A DNA stretch of 64,000 bases from Talinum fruticosum (taxonomy: Eukaryota > Streptophyta > Magnoliopsida > Caryophyllales > Talinaceae): contig JAITYX010000009.1 of the NCBI GenBank assembly GCA_021018815.1, forward strand, positions 9,178,501 through 9,242,500. Reading direction: 5' to 3'. The position numbers and the translations under genes were made by a program. Positions 45,680 through 57,795 of the stretch are shown here, one piece after another. The notes under the pieces are model-generated. The model searched no databases, had not been told where the DNA came from, and saw nothing but the letters and a program-made list of their open reading frames with translations. How positions within the stretch are numbered: position 1 is the stretch's first letter; every line of letters starts with the position of its first letter.

Positions 45680-48600
45680 ATGAAAATGGAGGATCATAAT
45701 AATGATGATATGGACTCTTTATTTGAGGGAATGGTTCTATTTACTCCTCAAATGGTAGATAAGCATGATGACAATTCTCATTCAGATGTTGCTCAATCGG
45801 TGAGAGATGGTGATGCAGTAGCTTTGTCATCAGTTTCTACACCGACATCTCAACCACTTGATGAAAACCTCTTCTCTGATCTCACTGTTATCACTCCCGC
45901 CCATGTTGAAGCATCTGGAATGCAGGTGCCCTCAAATCCCTCCTCAGCAATGACAACAAGTACAACAAAGACTGACAAGGAAGAAGCCCTGGCTGCTCCT
46001 GTTTTCCGGCAGTCTTCTAGAAAAAAAAAAGAGCTGGCCTAAGGATAGGTTATGGGAGGGATGACCCTGAGCCTCTTCCAAGTCCTCCACACTCTTTATC
46101 TGTTGCTGAAAGCTCTTTTTCTTTTTCCATTCCAACCGTCCAAACTGAGTTGATTGTGGAAGGAAAAGAAAGGCAAGAGGTCCTTCCTCATGAAAATCAT
46201 AGCACACAAATTGACTCTATGCCAACCTTACCGAAAAGTGAATTTTTTGATGGTTGTTTGAAAGATATAGTAGAATCACAATCCCAACAAATGAATAGAG
46301 ATGGAAACTTGAATTTGAATGAAAAAAAAATTTCACCCTTGCCATTCCTGAATCTGTAGAAGTATGTACTTCCCTGAAACAAGGAAAAGAAGTAGAGGCG
46401 GCTTCTGACTCTCCTGATGGGAAATATGAGCAGATCAAGGCTCAAATCTCTGATAAGCTGAGATGGGCTCGAGAGCAGGCTGCGTCTATATCTTCTGCGA
46501 AGAAGGATTCGAGAAGGAAAAGAAGACAAGCTGCTGAGAATGTTCAGCTAGCATCTGAAAGGTATGGTGAAATTGAAAAGAAGCTAGAGGAAGCCTGTGA
46601 GGCCGAAGACTTTGAAGTGGCAGAACGTCTCAGTGAGAGCCTTGCTGCTGCTGAAAAGGAAAAAGAACGCTTGCTAAATGCTCTCAGAGATGCTGAAGCT
46701 GAGTGTGATGCTATTGAGTCAAAGATGCAGCAAGCGCTGGAGCAGCAAATTTCTGCTGAGGAAGAGTGTGTGTCCTTGCTACAACGTTTCTCCATGGTAC
46801 GCTAATCCTTGTTTTTGAGTTCCATGTTTTCAGTTTGAGTTTGCCTGCATCTAGGTTGTAGCAGACTAGTGAGAGCAATATGAATACAGTGGAATTTAAG
46901 AAAGATCTAGGTTCATTCATGGATATGTAATAGTGAAAAAATCAATATGGTCTTGGGCATGGGAGTTTTTGATTTGGTTTTTCTGCCAAGTGAAGATTCG
47001 TAACCAACCTGCTTCCTCTGGGTAAGTTCTGAAATATGTGTCACAAACAATATGTTCATTAAACTCACAAATGATACTATTTAACAGTGAAATGCTTATA
47101 ATTAGTTGAGAAAACACGGAGTTGATTGAACTTTATGCTTTTTGTTTTTTAATTGAATATTAAAGGTGTTTTGGGCACCAATAATCTCAAATCTGGGGTT
47201 CTCGACATGAATAATCCAACCTTTAAATTTTCCTCCCACAGCTATCAAGGTTTTTTTAATTTATTTTTTAATACTACTATCTAGTCAACGACTTTTTGAC
47301 TTGCTGATTTCACAACGTTTTAACTTATTATCACGTGTTAATTGTATTTCCTTCATTTTTTCTAATACCACCTTCTAGGTGTGATAAGCGGCTGCCACCT
47401 CATTACTTTCTAAATTTCCAGGGGTATTTGTTTTATTAGCAACATCAAGTCATTGACACTTACATTCACCACTGGAGAGGTGATAGCTTATTTATCACAC
47501 TTGTAGAATGTACTTTCGTTCACATTTTCAGCAATATTATTCATATTTGATAAGTAAGCTGTCACATAATCAAATTGGGCAGTCAAGGTGTTGTTGACTT
47601 AAGGTAGGTATAATGGACATAAATACCTCCAAATGTTGGCATGTTGATTGCTAATCTTATAGGTGGTTTATTCTTGTCCAAAACCCTTAATCATCGGTGT
47701 TTAAAACCCCAAATTTAAGTGATTAATTTATTGAATAGATTACCTGTGGCTGTTTATTTAATGCTATCACACTGGATGCTTCTCCCTATTAAAAATTTCT
47801 TTTGTATGCTTAAGGTATTAGTGATAATGAATATTCACGTGAAAGGTTGATGGTGTGCCACTAGGCTACTCTTAGAAAGTTCTCCAATTACAATGATTTT
47901 GAGAGAGAGAAAACATGATGTGCCACTAGGCTACTCTTAGAAGGTTCTTCCCTAGTGTGCATGCTATAAAGGTTTTGTTTTTTGCTTTTATTTTTTCTCT
48001 TCATTTATTCATTTACAGATCCTTGAGGTGAGCGCCTGTTCAGTCTCATAGTTTCCTTTTAATAGCTCAAGTCTCAGTATGTGGAAGTCTAGGATTAGGG
48101 TTATGGAGCTCAAGTAGCCTACTTGTTGCCCTTCTTTTTGGCCCAAATGCCTTGTAATCATTGAGGTGCTGTTTGAGTTATTATTTTATCTTTTGTCTCC
48201 TGCACATTCTCGCCAAGTACATGTATCTAGCCATTTGTTATTTTGTATTAGGCAATTACATTTCTACATATATATATATATATATATATATTCCCACTTA
48301 AGACTTTTGCTTCCTTTGTGTTCCAAAGATTTTTTAATCAAAAATGTTTTCTGTAAAATTTTTTGATGTGGGTCTTTTGGAATCGGTCCCTCTAGGACAT
48401 ATGCTTACTGGGTTAGACTGTCTACATCTGGATCTCTCGTGAACTTGCATTAGCAGGACCCACTGTGGGAGTTTTTGTAGGTCTGTGAGTTTGTGACGAC
48501 AAAATAATGTTGTGGTTTCAATTTTTACAAGTGAAACTGTATTTCAAATGAGCATTCAGATTTTATTTCCTTTGGCTCTTTCTGTTTGGTTGCTTCCCGT

Positions 48601-51600
48601 CCCCCTTCCCTCCATTGATGATTATTTGCAGTTATCACAGCTTTCCATTTAAACTCTGTAACCTGAAGCCTGAAACCTGAACTGAACTTTTCCAAAGAAG
48701 CATTTCCAGTTAGCCAATGTACTTGGCTGACCAGCACTTAAGTTTGATATAGGGTCAAGATATAACTGAACCAAAACATTATGGGCAATGGTTTGAATTC
48801 TGAAAATATAGTGTCAGTACTCAACAGATTTTTATGGATGATGGCTTATGGGTCATAGCCAAACACTAGACAACACTTCTGCTGGTTGCGGTTGGGAAGC
48901 TCCTATCAAATCGAAGACCTCTCACTTTATGCATCTATACTTGTGTGTGCTACTTGTAAGCTTCATGTTTGGCGATGCTTGTGCTCGACAATTCGTATAT
49001 CCATTTACTATAGTCTCTTGTATAGCTACTTCCATTGTCCATTTCAAACAGTTAATTGTGACTTTTAATCTGCAGGATGCTGCGAATAATGCTAATTCAG
49101 TATTGGAGAATATTGAAGTGAATTCTTCAAATCAAATGGATGAATGGTATTTGTTGGTCGAGGCTGTGGACGCCAAGAAATTGGAAGTAGAAATTGAAGC
49201 ACAAATAGTGGATGAAGCTCGTTCAACATTGAATGATTCAATTGGGCACTTAGTTGAGAGCGATGTGGAGGAAAAGAAGGTCCTTTGTGAGAGGAAGAAA
49301 TCATTGACACAGGAGTTGGAGAGACTTCTGCGTTTAGCAAGGGAAAAAGAGGCTGAGATAGCAGAAAATGATGCCAAAATTGAAGTTGTTGATAAAAGAA
49401 TTGCTGAAGTTGCCTCAGGTTTCAAGGATGTCCAAACAGGGATTGATGCTATGTTTGGCAAGTTGCAGGTTGTTCTTTATGACATGGAGTTGGAGCGCGA
49501 AATTTTACAGAAAAGGAAAGATGAGATTGATAACCTTCTTTCTCAGGGAATCAACAGAGGGGAAGAACTAAGGAAGCTTGCTATGACTTTTGCTGATGAG
49601 GCAAACATGTACAAAGTAAATCTTGGACTGAGAAAAGCTTTAGTGACTTCAGTCTTGAAAGTGAGGGAAGAAAAATTAAGCCTTACTAAAACAGAGGAGA
49701 AAATTTTGGCTGATGTTCAACATCTCAAGCAGGAGATATCTGTTGCAAGAGCTTCTCTGCAGGTTAGTCCTCCTGCCTAGCTTTAACTCTGAACTTTGTT
49801 GGATCTTTCCCAAGCATCTGACCATGTCCCTGAGGAAGCAAGGGGGAGGGATATGGGATATGATAGTTTCAATTTTCGGGTTTGTATAAGATGAGTGAAG
49901 GGTAATCCTTCAAATATTTAGACTTCCACAAACTTCTTTCTGACAGCAGCTTAGAATTTTGGCAAGGAATTCTTTTGCATTTTCCCAGTTGTCATCAGCT
50001 GTCCTTTAAAGTTTTAGTTTAACATTAGCAAAAAACTAGACCGGCTTGATAATTACAAGCTTGTTATTCTTTTTTAAATGTGGTGGGCGTAAAAGTAAAA
50101 ACAGGGCAGTGTATCTGAGATTTGAACTAAGAATCTTTAGTAGCAACCCTCAGACTAACAGCTAAGCTAACTGACACGGATTCTGATTGCCAATAAAATC
50201 AAACCTGAAATTTTTAATGCTGTTAAACGCTTACACTTGAAATACAGAATGACGTCAGATTTGGATGTGAATTGTGATGCATTGTGAATGCTCTTTTCAT
50301 CTCAAGCAGAATTGTTAAATCAAGTGATCATCTTGCTTGCCTTCTCTGTAATCCATAATGGCACTAGCACTATATTTAATACAAGCAATGGCACTTTCGG
50401 CTTGTGAGTAGAGGAACATAAAGGGGGAAAACATGCTTGTGTGTGCTGGTGGCTTGAATGTTATCTCTGTGTGTGCACCCATTTTCTCTTTCTTTTTGGG
50501 TGGGTTTTCTGGTTGTTGTTGCTGGCCCCCAGCAGGCAGGGGGAGGGATCTGTTATTAGCATAGGTGGTGTTGTGCTTGCGTCAATGTTCATTTGAATCC
50601 TTCTTTCCTTAAGATTTCTTTAAGATGACTTGTTTTGTTCTTCTATCATTTTCAGTCTTCATTACTCCCTTTGTAGTGTTCCTCGTATTCTTGTCTGAAT
50701 TTTAGTTTTCACCAATGTAAGGATGATATCTGTTCTAGGTGGCTTGCAAGAGACACTAGGATAAAAATATATGATATGCTATCATGTGATAATTGTATAA
50801 TTCTATAATTGTGTGAGGCACTAGGGATTGTTGTACTAGATGATAGAGTATGCGTATATTTGCCTACTCCAGAACTAAAACAAGAATCAAGATGTCATAG
50901 TAGCTGATTCTAAATGTTATATTGTATAAGTAAGAGGCACTAGAATTGTTGTACTTTGCTGGTATTATACGGGGATAGTCAAATTTGAATTGTGGTACCG
51001 AACGTGCTGAATTTTGGGGGTTTCATTTATTTATTTTTATGCCACCACCTAATCAAAGACACTTTGACTTGCCACATGGTAGCATGGTTACTTATGTTGA
51101 TTTAAAAAAAGGCATTTTTACTTCTGAAATTAATTTATCTTGACATTGTATACTTGTCTTTTATTTGTTAAATTTAGAATGCTTAGGATTCAAAAACATC
51201 CCATTCTAGTTATTTGTTTTTTTTTTTTTTTTTCAGTCTTGCATTCTAGTTTATTATGATGATGGCAACTTTAGTAATGGCTCTGCTTGGGCACTAATGA
51301 AAATGATAGCCTGTCTACAGGAACTATCTTCCAAGAAGTCGAGTATCCAGCAAGAGAATGCTGCACTAAAACAAAGAATGCTTTTCATAGACAAACGAGT
51401 GCCAGAGCTCGAAGCTGAGAAAAAGTTGCTGCAGCTGCTAGAAACTTCAAGGAAGCAGCACGTATAGCCTCCGAGGCCAAGTCATTGACAGCTGAGAAAG
51501 AAGAACAACTGATCAAGATCGAACAATTCACCATGGAGCTGGGAAAGATAGAGGATGAGATGAATGAAACTACCCAGAAATTGCTGGAGTACGAAACATT

Positions 51601-51895
51601 GATATCATCCAAGGAAAAAGAGGCATCAGTGGCTAGATTTCAGAGGCTACGCCTTATTTCTGCAGAGGCTTTAGCCGAAAGATCAGCTGCTTTGGAACAA
51701 GGTGACGTTGAAGAAGCCAAAGTACTTCTGGCAGAGGCAGAAGCTGCAGATTCTGAAGTGAGACAACTCCAGTTAGTACATAATACTAGTGAGAAGTTTG
51801 GAAGTCTCTCTGACTCGAAGCATTTCATTCCGATGGAGCTTGTGTCTAGCCTTGATGGGAAGCAATTGGAAGACTTAGCTGCAGGTTGTAATTGA
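45680..51895 (+). CDS. Coiled-coil protein with UVR-like motif, three exons
   Basis: This is the only host gene recognised. Coding exons are 45680-46796, 49076-49762 and 51321-51895. All join in phase 0 across GT/AG introns, for about 793 residues. The N-terminus carries an acidic segment with DSLFEGMVLFTP, and residues ~20-250 look disordered. Around residues 296-330 the motif KKLEEACEAEDFEVAERL resembles a UVR motif (as in UvrB/UvrC-type helical hairpins). Most of the rest is charged heptad-like coiled coil. I recall similar plant proteins annotated as ELKS/Rab6-interacting/CAST-like, but this is tentative and the function is unknown. The frame is broken at three A runs: ten A's at 46021-46030, nine at 46322-46330, and five at 51420-51424. 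One extra A at each restores a continuous frame in every exon. The start is the ATG at 45680; the next ATG at 45686 is an alternative. Confidence 0.82.
46797..49075 (+). other. Intron 1 of the coiled-coil gene
   Basis: The donor is ATG|GTACGC at 46797 and the acceptor TCTGCAG|GATGC at 49075, giving 2279 bases. It is AT-rich and contains an (AT)12 run. An open frame running from 48848 into exon 2 includes about 76 codons of intron sequence and does not indicate an upstream start. No mobile element is clearly bounded inside. Confidence 0.75.
48268..48291 (+). repeat. (AT)12 microsatellite
   Basis: Twelve perfect AT units lie within intron 1 of the coiled-coil gene. Such runs are usually length-polymorphic. 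Confidence 0.95.
49763..51320 (+). other. Intron 2 of the coiled-coil gene
   Basis: The donor is CTGCAG|GTTAGT at 49763 and the acceptor TGTCTACAG|GAACT at 51320, giving 1558 bases. A run of about 18 T's lies at 51218-51235, about 85 bases before the acceptor. No gene or element terminus is seen inside. Confidence 0.75.
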
Positions 51896-53385
51896 TCCCC
51901 ATTGTGAGTCAAATGTAGCTACAGAGTTTTGATTTATCTAACTATTCTTTCAGACTTTCAGATTTGAAAATATAGGGATTTTCATATTTTTCCCCCTCCT
52001 TATTCTCAAAGGATTATTGAGTTCAATCAACCTTGTTTTTTGACTATTTTTCTTTTCCCTTAAAATTGTATGTGGTTTTATGATCTTACAATCAGGCTTT
52101 GGTTTGTGTAGCATACTGGCATGCTTACATTGAGCACACAAATTGTATTGTGCTTGGGGATATCTACCTGGAACAACAAGGGTTCTCTGCCCTACATAGA
52201 AAGTTAATTTCTAGTTATTCAAGCGTATTTTCCTTAGCTTACGGGGTTTATATCTATTAGAAGCCAATACTCAAATGTATTTATGTATTTCTTTACTTAT
52301 GTGCTATATTTATAAATAATATTAGCTAGTTCAACTAGTTCAGCTTTTACTAGCACCAAACAGAGCAAAACGAAAAAAAAAAAAACCAAGTTAAGCTTTT
52401 ACAATTATCGTTGGAATATGGGAATTTTAGAAGATCAGCAGGTAAGAAATTTAAACGGATATGATCGTCACCTATTTGACTTGCATTTACATTAATATCA
52501 ACATATTTGACCTCCATCTTCTTCGATGGGCTAAAACAGAGGCTTCATGACCGTTATCAGATCATTCCAGGCATAAATGTCCTCTCCTTGCGTGAGCATT
52601 TACATATTGTGATCAATAGCTCATTCAGCCACTTGCAGTTAACTTTAAGCCATCATTTGATAAATGTTTTGATGCATTTCCTTAGCTAAAGTCAGGTAAA
52701 AGATTATTGCAAGTTGCTCCTTAAAATGACACATATTCAGATATGTACTGAATTGGCCTCAAATCTACAGTCCAGAAATTGCTTGAACCAAACTGATCAA
52801 ATGAGCTCCAAAAGACCTGTGACTAGACGTGCTAGGAAGCTAACTCTTCAAACTAAAGCGAAGGGGGTTGGTTGAAGGCCCCCTCATCAGATGCCTGACT
52901 GATCATGCTGACAAATTGATGGTTCATGCTGTGTAAACTGAGCTGACCTTCGGTTGCTCGAGCAACGACACTTTTAGCAGAGCATATAATTCCCTTAGAC
53001 TTCTTTGCTGCTCAAGCACCAAGTTATCATAGTTGGGAGTGGTTCCTCGCCTAGATCCCCATCAAGTAATGAATAACAAAAGCCAATTAATAAAAAATCA
53101 AGAGCATTTCTACTCTCCCTCCCAGTATTCTAGCTTCTTTAATTTAACTATTAATATTTACTCCATTAGCCAACCTTCTTGGATAGAAAAACAGTATATT
53201 GCCTTCTACATCAACCAAATAAAATCCAACGGTGGTAACAGAGCCACATTTACTATGTCCAACTCCTATCAAATTTACGTACTCAATTTCATCTAACCAG
53301 ATCATCCTTATTCAAATTTACACCCATACATTTATCATGGCCTCCATTACTCCATCAACATGGACCACAACCTTTAATTAGAACC
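51896..53385. other. 3' flank of the coiled-coil gene and intergenic sequence
   Basis: AT-rich 'tttataaataatattag' near 52308 could serve the 3' end of the transcript. An A12 run sits near 52374. Short open frames at 52507-52689 and 53033-53296 show no domain. I see no repeat termini here. Confidence 0.45.
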
Positions 53386-54240
53386 ATCAATGTTCGATGG
53401 AGAAATTATCAAATGTGGAGTATTCAGATGATGACACTTCTCATGGCACAAGGCCTGTGAGAAATTGAACATGGATATGAGCAATCCAAAAATGCAGAAG
53501 ACGAGAAAAAAATGGACTGAAGACAAGAAGCAATATGAAGAAAATAAGACAAAATATTAGTGCCCTTTCTTACATCTATCAGGGAGTCGCACCAGCAATA
53601 TTTCCTAGAATGATGGCTACCACAACGGCCAACAAGGTATGGACCAATCTACGAGATGCTTAGATGGGCTCTGAAAAGGTAATCTTTGTTAAGCTTCATA
53701 CTTTATTAACGAATGATGATATAACAGTACAAGCATTCTTCACTCATCTCTCTACTATTATCAATCAAATTACAATATTTAGGGCTACGATCAAAGATAA
53801 GGAAATAGTACAAAAGATATTGAGCCTCACTACAAAATTTGATCATATAGTGGCTGTCGTCAAAAATATTGAGTCTCCCTTCATGATATATGCGGGATCT
53901 CTTCAAGCACATAAGGAGAGACCACGTACATTTTCAGACTAAACTTTAGAACAAGCCTTCTAGGCCAAATTATAATTCTCCTATAATCAAGAGAAATGAA
54001 ACACATCCTGGTCATGGTCGTAATTTCCCACGAAAAAGACGAGTGCCAAATGATCAGAATTGGGGGAGAGAAAATTATAAAATTCTAAGCAAATCATGAA
54101 GATTGGAAATCTATGCCATATAGCAAATTGTGAAACATGAAAACTACAATACAAATGATTGACGATTTAAATGCAAAAGGTGTACCTGGAACACCCATAG
54201 CATATACTACAAGAATCCACCTAATTTGGGATTGAAAAAC
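53386..54240 (+). pseudogene. Copia gag relic (UBN2-type)
   Basis: Motifs appear in order on the plus strand: SMFDGE and QMWSIQMMTLLMAQGLWEI (about 53390-53465, in shifting frames), MMATTTANKVWTNL (about 53612-53655), then a longer intact stretch at 53664-53942 with IINQITIFRATIKDKEIVQK, KFDHIVAVV and GSLQAHKER. The end carries a decayed zinc knuckle (CKRC....H with the last Cys changed to Tyr) near 54170. This matches the gag of plant Ty1/copia elements, of a type different from the Sirevirus-like gag at 12105. Many stops are present. No LTR or pol belonging to it was recognised. Confidence 0.75.
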
Positions 54241-55249
54241 AATCTCTAAAAAGCCGAAATTGGTCCATGTTAGAGACCTGAATAGAGAGCTAAATCATTT
54301 CATCTCAATAACCTTGGTTGCAATTCAAATTTAAAGGTCGATTTTCGGGATTCGTTTTTCAAGTTGAGACTCAATTTATGGACCATGAGTTTTGGACTCC
54401 GATGAAGTCCGGCCCAACTCAGTCCCTAATAGAGACTATTTTACCTTTTTATATTTCGTCTCAATTAGAGAATGAATTTTGCTGAATTTCAGATTTTGGT
54501 TTCAATTTGAAACCAATTTTAAACTTCGGTCACTAACTATAACTAAAAATAATTTTTAAGACACAACTCAAATATTTAAAAAATCTTGAATTGGAAATGC
54601 TATAATTGTTTATCATTCTAACATTACTTATTATGCTAATGATGTCACCATATGTTGATTATAACACTCTTTATTCTTTCTTAATTGTTGATATAGCTCG
54701 TGGAAAATGTAGTGGTCAAGGAAGTGCACTTTTTAGTTTTTGTTTGTTTTATAGCAACAATATAATGCTTACAGCTCCTTTCCATTCCTTACTATTTAAT
54801 AGTGCTCCTTATTACTCCTTACTATTTTATGACTAACTTTTACCACTTTTTATTCTTATTACTCTTTTAAAGAATTGTTAACTCTTGGCTGATCCTTATC
54901 ACTTCTTATTTCTCACTATTTCTCACCACTTACCACTAGTTTATATTACTAATTTAGCACCTAAATGAGTTTGTGCTAAAGTTTTTACTTGCAATTGTAA
55001 TTTGTAGCCCATATGAGTAATTGAAAGTTCAACATTTTCCTCATGTATTATGATCTGATCTTAAACTTACCAATTGAAGTAACGATATTCTTTGTAATGC
55101 ACTTCAAAGTCTGTTATGTTTTCATTGGTTAGCTATTGTCAATATTTGGTTTGCTTTTTTGGTCTATGATGTGGAACACGTTAGCTCTTTTTAATCATCA
55201 AGTCAACGTAACACTAGTAAAAGTCCTCATTCATATGAGGTTAGGTAAG
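54241..55249. other. AT-rich unassigned sequence
   Basis: T-rich segments at 54760-54960 repeat 'ccttactattt' and 'cttattactcc' loosely. A short open frame at 54606-54836 has no domain. I see no gene or clear element boundary. Confidence 0.4.
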
Positions 55250-55691
55250 ACCCAAGTCCATTAAGATTGGAGTTTATTACTTGATTACGATAAATGAATA
55301 TTTTACCCTCATCTATTTTACCTATTAATACGCACCTATCAAGACATACATCCCATCATATAAAACCACACAAAAGTTATACCATTTGACTTACCAATTC
55401 TCTCTACTTCTAAGAAGGGAGAGAACCTTCTTACTTTGGTGAAACAACTACAACCCAAAAATCACCTCCACATTCTTCGATGAAGATTTTCTCTTCACCT
55501 AGTTATTTGGGTCTTTGTGCACCAATTCCCTTTCCATCCCATCACTATCCACCCCGAGGGCATGCCTTATTTCAAAGACCAGAGCTAGCAAAGGAGTTCG
55601 AAGATTCAAGCGTTCTTGTTGGAAGCCATGACGTAATATCACTCTCTCCGACTTATTATCCACATCATCCTCAAAAGTTTCTCCAGAAACA
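55250..55691 (+). repeat. Probable Tat-type LTR, 3' part
   Basis: It ends 'cagaaaca' directly before a gypsy-type primer-binding site. A TATA-like 'catataaaacc' lies near 55357. The upstream terminus could not be located, so the left boundary is arbitrary. Confidence 0.4.
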
Positions 55692-55693
55692 AA

Positions 55694-55712
55694 TTGGTGT
55701 CGTCTGTGAGGA
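55694..55712 (+). promoter_or_regulatory. Gypsy-type primer-binding site
   Basis: 'ttggtgtcgtctgtgagg' resembles the TTGGCGCCGTCTGTGGGGA site common after plant gypsy LTRs, with two or three transitions. It sets the end of the LTR at about 55691. Confidence 0.6.
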
Positions 55713-55973
55713 AAGTAGTCGTTAACGCTTGCTATAGCTGGAACTCGATCTCGATCTAGCGCCGGAATGACGAGGGAAAGAGTCGATCCTCCTCTTCTTC
55801 TTCCTTTACCTATGAGGTGCCAATCCTGTGATGTCCCTCAGCGGAGGACGTGGAGTCCTTACATCGCTCCAAGGGAAATCAACCGCCTCACCTGCGAGGG
55901 TACGTCACTCTCGGATAGTTACAAAACCTCATTAATTCCTTGAAAAGAAGTCTAAAGACAAGTCAAGAAGATT

Positions 55974-57125
55974 GTGGATCAACGCATACCAATCATGCCA
56001 TTTTATTACAATCCTACTCTAGGATATGTCACACCCACTTGGGGAGGTCGACCTTTCGACCACTTTCTAGAGGAAATGCCATCCAACCCCATTCGAGTCA
56101 CGACAACTGAGCAACCAAATGCTCCCATAACTCAACGTCAAGATGAAGAAAATGCTAGAAGGATCATTAAGGCCGAGAAATCTCTCCAAAGAACCAATGA
56201 AAAGATAACCACCTCGCGTACTACATCAACCCCTACGCTACTTATAGCAGGAGATTAGCGTGGTTTGAGGATCACGAAGGCTCTCTATATATGCCCAAAT
56301 GAGGAGTGGAGATCCTAGTGAAGGAGATCACTCTTGACCGTAGTATGAATTTGACACATCGCGAAACTCCCTTAGGTGGTACCAAGAGAGGTCGTTTATA
56401 AAGGAATCCGAGAGGCTAATTTATAGGGGCCAAGAGCTATCAACCATGAAGAACCGTGAGTGGTCACAAAAACAAGGCTTACTCCCCTCAATCCAAAGAA
56501 GGAAAAGTCCACCCTTGATACAAGTGCGACGGTTCCAGCCTCGTTATGTCCTAATATTTGGATCTGTCTCACGCCCAACTCCAACTACATTTGCTAGTCC
56601 CTTCTAAAAAAGTCATGAATGCACCACATTTCAAAAAGGTCGAGTGTCGGATATCAATCCCTCTAATGGAACATCATATCCAGAAGATCACCTATCATAT
56701 TAAAAGTCTTACATGTACATGCAAGATGGAGATGGCGGAACATATTTGTCGATACTTTTCTCGCCACCTTGATGGGAGTCACGCAAAGTTGGTTATGGCC
56801 TTCCTAGGGAAACATCTCATCCTTCGAACAATTATGTGAGAAGTTTGTGGGACAATTCATTGCAACTTGCAAGTAAAAGAGAGTAAACATTTATCTCTTT
56901 AAAGTCAAGCAGGAAAGAATGAACCCCTCAAGGACTACATTTGAAGGTTCCATAGAGAAACTGTCCTCATTCAAGACTTACAAGATGGAGTAGAATATAC
57001 CGCTTTCCTCAATTGACTCAAGGGTGGAAGATTCAAATTCTTCCTACCTGAGCAAAAGATATGTAGCTTAGTAGAGGCACTTTGAAAACTAATAGACTTC
57101 ATCCAAGCCACATAAATATGCGCTA
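55974..57125 (+). pseudogene. Tat-type gypsy gag relic
   Basis: The first open part (55974-56258) has a proline-rich start and a charged tail. After a gap the gag core appears: HICRYFSRHLDGSHAKLV (about 56740-56793), a decayed 'SLQLASKRE' region near 56850, EPLKDYI.RFHRET (about 56920-56965), VEYTAFLN (about 56990), GGRFKFFLPEQKI and DFIQAT (about 57090). The order matches the gag of Tat-type elements. Several stops and shifts are present. It is cut at 57126 by a copia LTR. It is a different lineage from the Retand-like gag at 28830. Confidence 0.7.
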
Positions 57126-57795
57126 TGAAGGTTCGAGATAGAGAGATTAAATCACCCTAGAGGGAGGAGGGGGTGAATAGGTGATGAAAGGAAAATTTGA
57201 AGTTCTTTTAAAAACATAGAATTAACTTAGAAAGTGAAACCGAGTCTAGAATGACTCGGACAAAGATAGACAAAAATTTTACATGGAAACCCTCCTGGGG
57301 TAGAAAACCACGATCCGTGCTAATATAAGAACTAAGTAAAATCCACAAATATAATGAATTGACCACCTGAATCACTCCCTTAGAAAATTTTGATACGGGT
57401 TTCTCAGGCGCGAAATTACCTTATCTAACCTAGTACTTCCAAACTAAGTTACCCTTTACGAGTTTGGGACAATTGAGTTGAGTTAACCCTTACAACTAAG
57501 TCAAGGAACAAATTAGAAAAGTGCTTGAGAAAAAGAGTAGAGATTATAAGACTTTTCTTTAAAAGAAGTTATAACTCAAAAAGTTATTGAAGAACAAGAG
57601 TTGTAAGCTAGAAGACAGAATAAGAGAATTGAGTTCTTAGTTCCAACAATCTTGTCGAGTCTTAAATTAAAGTTGCTATTTATCAGCAGTAATGTACAAA
57701 GGCATTGTGCCTTGGGCTAAAGTTTCGCTTGTTTGAGTCCGCCCAAAATAACCGGCTTTACTCGTATGTTGGCTTTGAACGGTAATGAAGTCTGT
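57126..57795 (-). repeat. Sirevirus-like LTR, truncated
   Basis: It is the minus-strand 3' part of an LTR, beginning (on plus) 'tgaaggttcgagatag' and containing 'atcaccctagaggg'. It is cut at 57795 by the 3' end of another LTR of the same family. Its remaining part would be expected beyond the 5' LTR of that element, outside the window. Confidence 0.75.

Noticed and set aside
48848..49075. Start codon giving a 310-codon frame that runs into exon 2
   Set aside because: The first ~76 codons are hydrophobic intron sequence ending in a good TCTGCAG acceptor. Exon 1 with the UVR-like motif splices to 49076 in phase.
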